NCBI GenBank assembly: GCA_943735955.1
Contig: OX030959.1
Location: 2,998,772 to 3,062,771, forward strand
Reading direction: 5' to 3'
Length of the DNA: 64,000 nucleotides
Source of the DNA: Piscicola geometra
Lineage: Eukaryota > Annelida > Clitellata > Hirudinida > Piscicolidae
The position numbers and the translations under genes are program-made. The notes under the pieces are model-generated. The model did not search any database and was not told where the DNA came from. It saw nothing but the letters and a program-made list of their open reading frames with translations. Shown one piece after another: positions 52,010-64,000 of the stretch; within the stretch, counting starts at the first letter, position 1, and every line of letters begins with the position of its first letter.

Positions 52010-53492
52010 ATGGTAATCATTAAATTTAATTTTTGTAAATAATTTCATATTTTTTAATGCATCATCAGAGTTTTCTAACTAATTTTTATCTTGAAGTGTG
52101 ATCAAAAAAGCTTCGAAATATTAATTTATTTCGATATTTTCGATCATTTAATTTTAGATGCTAAAAATAATTTAATAAATAGTTTAATGTGCAAAAGTTA
52201 TTATTATCAGTTATAAAAACTTAAATCGAAAATATAAGAATGAGGATGTTCAATGCAATCGCCTCAATGAATTTCTTTTTCGTATCTAGGCAGGAGGAAA
52301 AGCTGGTAAGGATACTGGAAAGTCAAAAGCAAAGGCGGTCTCTCGTTCAGCAAGAGCTGGATTACAGGTTTCAAGATTTTAAACTTGCAATACACTTTAT
52401 TAACTCTTCCAAACATAGGCAGCTTCAATTTATGCATCTTATCTTCAATCCACCCATCTGAAATAATTTTGCACATGCCCTCTAGTTCCCTGTGGGGCGT
52501 ATCCACCGTCATCTCAAAACAAGGACCACCAGTCACGGCAGGGTGGGCGCCACAGCAGCAGTATACAGCGCCGCCATCCTCGAGTACCTCACTGCTGAGG
52601 TTGCCATCTTTGCACTCACTCACACATACATTTGTCTATTCATTTATTGTTCATATGTTTTATATATTTATTTATTATTTTTATTTAATTTATTAATATA
52701 ACATCAAATACCACAATCTTCTGGCATTCATACATTTTCGACACTCATTTTATTTGGGCCCTCGTGTCAGCCGTAATTATTTGAACCATCTGTTTAATAT
52801 TCATGAGGGGAATGAATAAATGATTCCAATAAAACTTATATTTTTAAAATTGCGAAAAATGAATATTTTAAAATGTCTGAATATTTTGGCATTTTCCAGT
52901 ACTAACCCAATAACTCCTACTGCATAAAAAGAGGCCTCTTGACCTCCTATCCGCTTAATGATGATGATGATGATGATTGTTAATTGATACAACAATAAAC
53001 TAATGAATAGGTGTTGGAGTTGGCGGGCAACGCGTGCAAGGACTTGAAGGTGAAGCGCATCTCCCCTCGGCATCTGCAACTCGCCATCCGAGGAGACGAG
53101 GAGCTCGACAGTCTCATCAAGGCGACCATCGCTGGAGGAGGTCTGTCTTCCTCACTCTCTTCATTAAATATTTGGTTTTTTATCTATTTTTTACAACTAA
53201 TTAACCCTTGTTTTTTCATTAATTTATTATTTGTTTTTCATTCTTTTTTTACCAATTTTATTAGTAATTTTTTTTAATGATTATATAATTTTGCTTTTGT
53301 GTTTTTTTTAAACTTTGAAAGATGGCAGCTGTATTTTATCACAAATTAACCCTATGATGTGCATAATAGTTTTCCACTTAGTAATGATATTATTTAAAAT
53401 AATACTAACAACAATGAACACAATTCTCAGGTGTGATCCCGCACATTCACAAGTCGCTGATTGGCAAGAAAGGAGCGCCCCAAACGCCATAA
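52010..53492 (+). CDS. H2AZ1: histone variant H2A.Z
   Basis: Replication-independent H2A variant deposited at promoters by SWR1/SRCAP complexes. Five exons: 52010-52012, 52290-52367, 52486-52599, 53011-53140, 53431-53492, giving 128 residues, the same as human H2[38 protein letters not shown], the docking-domain [10 protein letters not shown] and the H2A.Z-type [19 protein letters not shown] are present. Exon 1 contributes only the ATG; the intron follows the start codon directly. The gene has introns and no histone stem-loop was seen, as expected for a polyadenylated variant. It converges on galactokinase, 162 bp between stop codons. Confidence 0.98.
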
Positions 53493-53654
53493 GAACTTCT
53501 TTATGTCTAATTACCAACAGTTTTTGTGACTTATCTTTATCTTAAAATGCATTCTCAAGTTTTTATTTAAATATTACGCTGTTGCATTTTACGTTTGCAT
53601 GATTACAATTACAACGTTACAGTTTACGTACGAATTACTATGATTACATCTGCG

Positions 53655-56600
53655 TCAATTCTCGTCATCATCATCACCACCACCCGCCTGCCTGCTGTGC
53701 AGTGCGCATGTGTAGAACGAAGGCGTGCCCTGGTACTGTTTCTGAAGTAGGTTTAATCGTGTTCAATGTTTCAACCGTTCACACGCTTGCTTCCATCATC
53801 ATCATCATCGTTAATATCGCCATCAACTTATCTTCATCGTCGTTATTTCAGATTCACATAGCAGTTTCGTTGGGTTATAATAAACGTTATAAATATTTTA
53901 TTCAGCTATTAATATACATTGATTCATTACATGGCCTTGTAGCAAGAATAAATATAAATAAAATTGTTATTTATATGAATAAATAAAATTGTTATTTATA
54001 TGAATAAATAAAATTGTGATAAACAATAAATCAAAAGTACTGCGCGCACCTGGACACTCTCGATCACCTGCTCGACCGCACTCCTCTTGAGCAGGGTCAC
54101 AGTGCAGCCTCCGAAGCCTCCTCCCGTCATCCTCGTTCCATACACGCCCTCCAAGGCGCTCACCATCTCCACCAGCGCATCCAGCTCCTTGCACGATACG
54201 TTATAGTCGTCCCTGAGAGGGGAAGGAAGAAGTAATATGTATCAATGGCATTTAATTTATAAATATCGAGGTGAATAAATGAGTTCTCATTTAAATGTTG
54301 GTATCATAAGCTCTAAAACGACGTTTTTCATTTTATCTGTTAATCTATTGAAGTTGCGTTAGCACGATGCAAGCGCAATACAACAGCGTCAATCTGCCAC
54401 CTGAGAGAGGCATGACTGAGCTTCATGAGGCCTCCCATCTCCTCGAAGGACCCCTCCTCGAGACACCTGGCAGACTGCACACATCTCTCGTTCTCTGACA
54501 CCACATGCCTCGCCCTTCGTAGACACACTGCGTCCAAAGAGGCTTGCTTCTCTGGTGGTGCAAGTGGTTAGTTTGAAGTAAATGATGAAAAAAAGAATTG
54601 CACTATTAAGAGTAATTCACTTCACATAATACAATACAACTACGAATATTCTTAACGTGGCTCTAACCAATTCGAGCTTCAAAGCATAACAAATGTTCCA
54701 CCACCCCTCCAACAGCAACAACGACCACAACAACACTACCGCATACCCACAACCTCCACGCGGTGCGGTGGGGGGCGCTTGCGCCTCAAATGTGGGTACT
54801 TTCGGCCACCCTGCCAGGGCAGACTATGCAAGTCAGCCCAGGAGACAACAAACTCATCTCTGGACAGACTGCCCAGCCCTGGAACAAGGGCTGGGCAAGA
54901 ACACAAGAGAACTGACTCAAGAGCCTGGCAGGGCAGCGCAGCTGGTCGAGACTATTCTCCCCAGACTGCTGAACAACACAACGAAATACAACAACAACCA
55001 CAACAACAACAACAAAGCACACGCACCATGCAGCATCTGGAGGCTGACATCCCGCAGAGAGGCAACTCCCAACTCCTGACACGCCCTCTCACACTGCTGC
55101 CTCCTCACGGCATACTCACTGGTGCCCAGGTCGTGTTTGACGTTCGAGTTGACGATCAGAAGGGTGACGTCGACGCTCGAGAGGTTTATCTGCTTCACGT
55201 CCAGAGACCTGGGTGATGATGATGATAATGATGATGATGTTCATTTAATATACAAGTGCCAAGGCAAGCAACTGAAGCTGGGTTGCAAGATGCAAGTCAT
55301 TTTGAAAATCAAACTGAACGGTTTTTTGAGGTTTATTTAAGTAGTCGGTATATAAATCTTCAAAAGATCTTTATCGCAATACATGAATTTTATTTTATTT
55401 CATTGCATTGTATTGTACTGTATTATTTTGTATTGTATTATATTGTACTGTATTATATTGTATTGTATTGTTTTGTATCGCATGATAGGACCTGCAGTCG
55501 ATGAGAAGAGCTTGTTTCTGAGATGCGATGGAGCACACCAGCTGGTCCATGATGCCGCATGGAACCTTCGCGAAGGTGTGTTCCACCTTCTGGCACAACA
55601 GAGCCATCTCCTTCAAGTCCCTCCCTCCCTCCTCCTCTTCCACTGCCAACAACTTGTCGACGAACCTGGAGGGTTGTTTGGGGAAACAGCGTTCAAATGA
55701 CAGGATAGATGTCACCGATATAACTGGGAATTGTAAAAATAAAAATATTATTGTCATTAAACAACTAAAATAAAAAATAATTTTATTATTGTTGTTATTA
55801 TTATCATTTGGTGAATAAGGTCACTTGAAAAAAGCGACTTCGAGGGCAGCTGAGCTTGACAGACCACCTCCTGAGGGCAGAGACGACACCACCACTGCAT
55901 TGAAGGCTGGAATGTCGTCTGTCGATCGAGGCATCATTGATGATGAGTGCGTAATCAGTAAGGCATGTGTTGCTCATAATTGTTGCCAATTCTGAGGTTT
56001 CTCGTGTAGGTTAAGTTTCGCGAGTTTATTAATTGATGTGGCATTATAATTCTAACGTAAGCTATTAACCATTCAAACGAATTTCAAATAGATCTGTTTC
56101 AAATACCTGATTTACTATGCGTTTGAATCCGAATATTCGAACCAACTATTCGAACGAAGAAGAATTGAGCAGGGTAATTTTTTAGCGTAATTTTATGACT
56201 ACATATAACTGTCCGATTGACTAATAAAAAAATGAACAACTATAAGATCGAATTTCATTCGAAAACTATTAAACTATTTTATATCGGATCGAATATTAAA
56301 ACAATGATAAGTTATAAAATATTCTAGGCATTACACTGTGCGTACCTTTTCTGGGATGAAGGACTAGAACCCCCTTCAAGTAGTTGGCCCAGCGTGGTTT
56401 TCCCGCTTCGAGACTCGCTGCAGACTGCCTGAATAAGTTGATTCAGAAGACTGTCTCGAGAATTCTACTGATTCAAATAGGGATACGACTAAAAATCATC
56501 GTTTTCAGATGGCAACCCGTATGGCTTTTCAAAATCGATAGAGCATTGATTAGGCATGCTTAACAATACGGCTATCTTATAAATAACTATAAACGGTCAA

Positions 56601-57206
56601 TAAGATACAAAAGTAAATGAACGACAAAAGAATGAACAACTTTTCTATTAACAATTTATTTATTCTATTCAATCTTTCACAAACGTCTCACAATCATGTT
56701 GATCATTATTTGGTGTACTGACCTGTCAACCTCGATGAACTTTGGATCGTCGCATTCAGCGTTGTCAGTGGCGATTCTGCTGACGCTACCGCTGCATCGA
56801 GATCCTAGCACCATCGTCACCATCGGCAGCGCCTTTCAAGATGCGATGGCGACTACATAGATATAAGATTTGCATGGTATCAATCAATCAAATAAATTTA
56901 TATAGCGTTTAATATAAAATTCAAGAGCGCTAAGTATTCTTTGGATTCACAAATGTATGAATTCGACAACGCTTGTAGTCATTTCCAGAATTAATATTGA
57001 AATCGATAAATGAGTTGCATGACATAAAAGTGCTAAAAACTCACCATTGGTAGCACGAATCCGTTGTTGTAGTCAGTGTGCTCGCCTATGAGGTTGACCC
57101 TGCCTGGAGCCATGGAAACGACCGTTGCAGGAGAGCCAAACTTGGAATTGAAAAACTTTTGACCCCTCTCTTCAAGGCTCTTGAAACTTTCGATTTTGTA
57201 GAGCAT
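53655..57206 (-). CDS. GALK1: galactokinase (GHMP kinase)
   Basis: Phosphorylates alpha-D-galactose to galactose-1-phosphate, the first committed step of the Leloir pathway. Nine minus-strand exons: 57206-57045, 56832-56723, 56428-56346, 55918-55825, 55665-55492, 55208-55027, 54551-54401, 54212-54050, 53741-53655, giving 401 residues (human GALK1 392). The galactokinase signature [15 protein letters not shown], the ATP-binding GHMP motif [20 protein letters not shown] with the catalytic Asp, [17 protein letters not shown] and motif 3 [11 protein letters not shown] are intact. Length and intact GEHTDYN favour GALK1 over GALK2. The final exon ends in a Gly/Asp-rich tail ([11 protein letters not shown]) read from a CAT/CCACC repeat where other galactokinases have the AADGAK end. 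Confidence 0.95.
56878..56945 (-). mobile_element. SINE 3' end (family C) in a GALK1 intron
   Basis: Reverse complement reads AGCGCTCTTGAA...AACGCTATATAAATTT followed by TTTGATTGATTGA, matching the family C end at 40961-41036. Confidence 0.5.
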
Positions 57207-57956
57207 GCTGGCGCTGAGTGATGTCTGTGTGTAAGTGTGAACTTAAGGTGCTAGCATTGATAAAAAAGTTTGTGAAGTTGAAGTGTTTAACTATTTAATA
57301 AGGTCAAACAGCAGGTGAAGCTTTAACTGACCTTCAGTTGATGAGAAAACTAAATTTTCTTGTTGGAAAAACAATGTATTCAAAAGTAGGAAAATATTTT
57401 ATTTGGAGTTATAATAATTATATTTTTAGAGCAGAACTCTTCAGTACGCTTCGTGACCAAGGTACTTGTTTACATGAACTATGCAAATGAACATTATGAA
57501 CTAAATGGGCCAATTTGCATTGGCAAACACGACTTATCAATTATCTTGTTATAAAGTCTACTGGGCGAGTAACTGTTACTTTATGTACAACTCATCACGG
57601 CGTTCTTGAGTGGCTTATGTTGTATCAATTATTGATTAAATAAATCAATTAAGTGTATTTTCTGTTGTTATTTCCTTTAATTCTGTTCACAGCTGATCGG
57701 CGATTGTTTTGAGATGTATCAATGTCAAAAGTGAATTTATTATCTTGTTCGAATGAGTCAGACAGAATCATATATATATAGTACTATTACTATAGGTATA
57801 TGAACAGAATATGAACATAATTTTTTATATAAATTTTAGCCTTAGCTGAATGGTTTATAGTCCAGGTGATATTGGTTTTGAGAATGGATACAAATCTTAT
57901 GGAGTGTAAAAAAAGAGAAAATGACTATGATGGAAGATGCATATAAATAATTAATA
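57207..57956. other. AT-rich intergenic DNA upstream of GALK1
   Basis: No exon recognised on either strand; presumably contains the galactokinase promoter. Confidence 0.4.
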
Positions 57957-58013
57957 GAATGAAAATAATGAAAGATGTATTAAGTCTTAATACATCTTTC
58001 ATTATTTTCATTC
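57957..58013. repeat. 57-bp perfect palindrome
   Basis: Two 28-base arms (57957-57984 and 57986-58013) are exact reverse complements around a single T. The left arm starts GAATGAAAATAATG; the right ends CATTATTTTCATTC. It could extrude a cruciform or, if transcribed, form a near loop-less hairpin. Confidence 0.95.
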
Positions 58014-58272
58014 TTAATAATTAAGAAGAAAAAAATAAATAAATATAGGAATTGTTAAACATTTTTGCATTGTAAAAAAAAAGGCTTTGTGAACAAGACT
58101 CTGAAAAAAAATTAAAATTATACCAATCGAGTAAAAACAATTTTTAATTTTTATAGAAACATGTGAAACTTGTTTTTTAATACAACGCTTTTAATTGATC
58201 GTGTATTGTAAATTTACATTTAAACTCACAACTGTTTCGCAGTTTTCCTGAAATTTTTCAGTGAAATCATTT

Positions 58273-58356
58273 GAATGAATGTTCTAATATGTTATTTTTG
58301 AATGAATGTTCTAATATGTTCTTTTTGAATGAATGTTCTAATATGTTCTTTTATGA
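58273..58356. repeat. 28-bp tandem repeat (GAATGAATGTTCTAATATG)
   Basis: Three near-identical units directly before the MITE at 58360. Confidence 0.9.
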
Positions 58357-58359
58357 ATT

Positions 58360-58755
58360 GCATTGAACTCGTCGCAACACGAACTCGTCGAAATTTTTTT
58401 TTAATTATTTTATTTTAATTTTTTGAATAAATCTGATTATAAATACTTATTAATAGTAAAATTAAAAACTTAATAGTCGAAACAGGTTAAATGTTGGCTA
58501 ACTTACTCGTCGAAACAGGCTAAATGTCGGCTAAAATTTTTTTAACTTCACTATTAATAAGTATTTATAATCATATTTATTCACAAAATTAAATTTGTTT
58601 TTCAAAAAAATTTGACGAGTTTTTTAGCCTACGTTTAGACTGTTTCGACGAGTTTTTAGCTTACATTTAGCCTACAGAATATACACTTAACTGATATATT
58701 TAATTAAAATTAAATTTTTTTTTTCGAAGAGTTCATATTGCGACGAGTTCAATGC
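58360..58755. mobile_element. MITE with about 34-bp terminal inverted repeats
   Basis: The left end starts GCATTGAACTCGTCGCAA and the right end reads the reverse complement (TTGCGACGAGTTCAATGC), with 31 of 34 positions matching. The subterminal DNA repeats CGAAACAGG(T/C)TAAATG and its inverse, and long inner arms (CTATTAATAAGTATTTATAA and its complement) pair as well. There is no coding capacity. The superfamily is unclear. Confidence 0.8.
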
Positions 58756-59330
58756 ATACCCCATCTCCCAAACTTAGTCTGCAAAACCTCTAACTTCTTT
58801 CTCTCCTTAGCTGACCAACCAACTGCTACAACACCATACATTAACTTTCCTACAATAAAGCTTTTCCATGCCTCCCTGCCCACGATAAACCGACTCCCCG
58901 ATCTTTTTGTTCTAATTTTTACCGTGCCGGTTAGGCTTCCAACGTTTTTCATAATTTCACTAAATTGATAAATCTCCCCCTTTTCCCCCTTTAAGCTTAT
59001 ATCCTAAAAACCTTACCTTATCACATTTTCGTATGGTCCTACCTCTAATTACCCGTTCTTGACATCATTCCATTCCTGTGTTACCAACCAGTTCCACAAC
59101 TCTAGATTTTTCCTCATTCAGTTTCATTTCATATTCCTCTAACACCTTCAGTACATCCTCTAACACTATCTTCATATTATCTTCACTTCCCGCCGTCACT
59201 AGGATGTCGCCATCATAAAGAATTCCTCCAAACCTCCACTCTCCTACTATCCTCCCTACCCATTTGATTATGTACTTTCATCACTACCCCAGCTCGATGG
59301 TTATCCAAGACCGCTGCCACATCCCTAGTG
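58749..59330 (-). pseudogene. non-LTR retrotransposon reverse transcriptase fragment
   Basis: Minus-strand segments encode GGILYDGDILVTAGS, aligning with the RT catalytic FADD box region, then EYEMKLNEEKSRVVE, and further on GKLMYGVVAVGWSAKE and VLQTKFGRWG, typical of the RT thumb and post-RT region. The box reads YDGD rather than YADD, and the frame is broken between the parts, so it is a dead 5'-truncated copy. Confidence 0.65.
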
Positions 59331-59493
59331 TTGATATTTATAAAAATAATTTTCACATTCAATATCGATAATTAACATGTAATCGGGCGCATCTTCATAA
59401 AGATTCATGATTCTTTGTTTAAAATTTAAATAGTTTATCGTTCGTTTTATTTCAAACTGCAAACGAAGTTTTAATTAGTTTGCAAGTTGAAAA

Positions 59494-63769
<4,276 letters not shown>

Positions 63770-63814
63770 GTGTCCCATTAATTGAGGATTTAAAACTCAT
63801 TCCATTCACTTGAA

Positions 63815-64000
63815 CTAGAGACCGACCGAAATAGATATTTTTATTTCGGCCGAAACCGAAATTAGGCCGAAATTAAAATCCCATTTTCGACCAAAACCGA
63901 AATTAAGCCGAAATTGAATATCAATTTTCGGCCGAAACCGAAATTGTAATCAGATTTTCGGCCGAAACCGAAATTTTTTCCAACTTTTATTACAAATGAA
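63815..64000. repeat. TTTCGGCCGAAACCGAAATT subterminal-type repeat, truncated by window
   Basis: Four or five short units of GGCCGAAACCGAAATT spaced 20-40 bases, many internally palindromic (TTTCGGCCGAAA). This resembles the clustered subterminal motifs of some DNA transposons, probably inside PBRM1 intron 11. The element continues outside the window. Confidence 0.6.

Overview
The window is nuclear DNA from an animal. It carries ten recognisable, intron-rich protein-coding genes with canonical metazoan splice sites. The gene set (GMDS, DDX54, lysosomal beta-hexosaminidase, MCTP, KSR-like, TRAPPC5, DDB1, H2A.Z, galactokinase, polybromo) points to a bilaterian invertebrate. Proteins are of near-human length, introns are mostly 60-700 bp, and intergenic DNA is AT-rich with tRNA-derived SINEs, hAT and MITE DNA transposons. 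I cannot name the phylum from the sequence. There are no prokaryotic operons, CRISPR arrays or genuine tRNA/rRNA genes.

Layout: 1-2638 is mostly repeat-rich intergenic DNA with two doubtful exons. Then GMDS (+, 2639-7519); intergenic DNA with a complete non-autonomous hAT element (9123-10135); DDX54 (+, 10852-18120), convergent with a beta-hexosaminidase (-, 18370-23529); an MCTP-like C2/transmembrane protein (-, 24430-29711), divergent from a KSR-like pseudokinase (+, 30862-36411); TRAPPC5 (+, 36578-37823), only 166 bp after KSR; DDB1 (+, 38281-51554, 28 exons); histone H2A.Z (+, 52010-53492), convergent with galactokinase (-, 53655-57206); a TE-rich gap with a perfect palindrome, a MITE and a non-LTR retrotransposon fragment; and the 5' part of polybromo/PBRM1 (+, from 59494, running off the window end).

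The genes do not form one pathway. They are housekeeping functions: nucleotide sugars and galactose use, ribosome biogenesis, lysosomal hydrolysis, membrane trafficking, Ras/MAPK scaffolding, CUL4 ubiquitin ligase, chromatin. Reading frames were rebuilt exon by exon. For each complete gene the exon phases join without a frameshift.

The most interesting biology is in the introns. (1) GMDS intron 8 is a tRNA-derived SINE flanked by a 7-bp target duplication AAGGTGA whose two copies supply the donor and the acceptor, which looks like recent intron gain. (2) A hexosaminidase intron is also a whole SINE but ends in TG instead of AG. (3) DDX54 has an in-frame, stop-free 336-bp simple-repeat intron that behaves like an exitron. 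(4) Many introns on both strands are GT-rich on the donor side and CA/CCA-rich on the acceptor side, so their ends are self-complementary.
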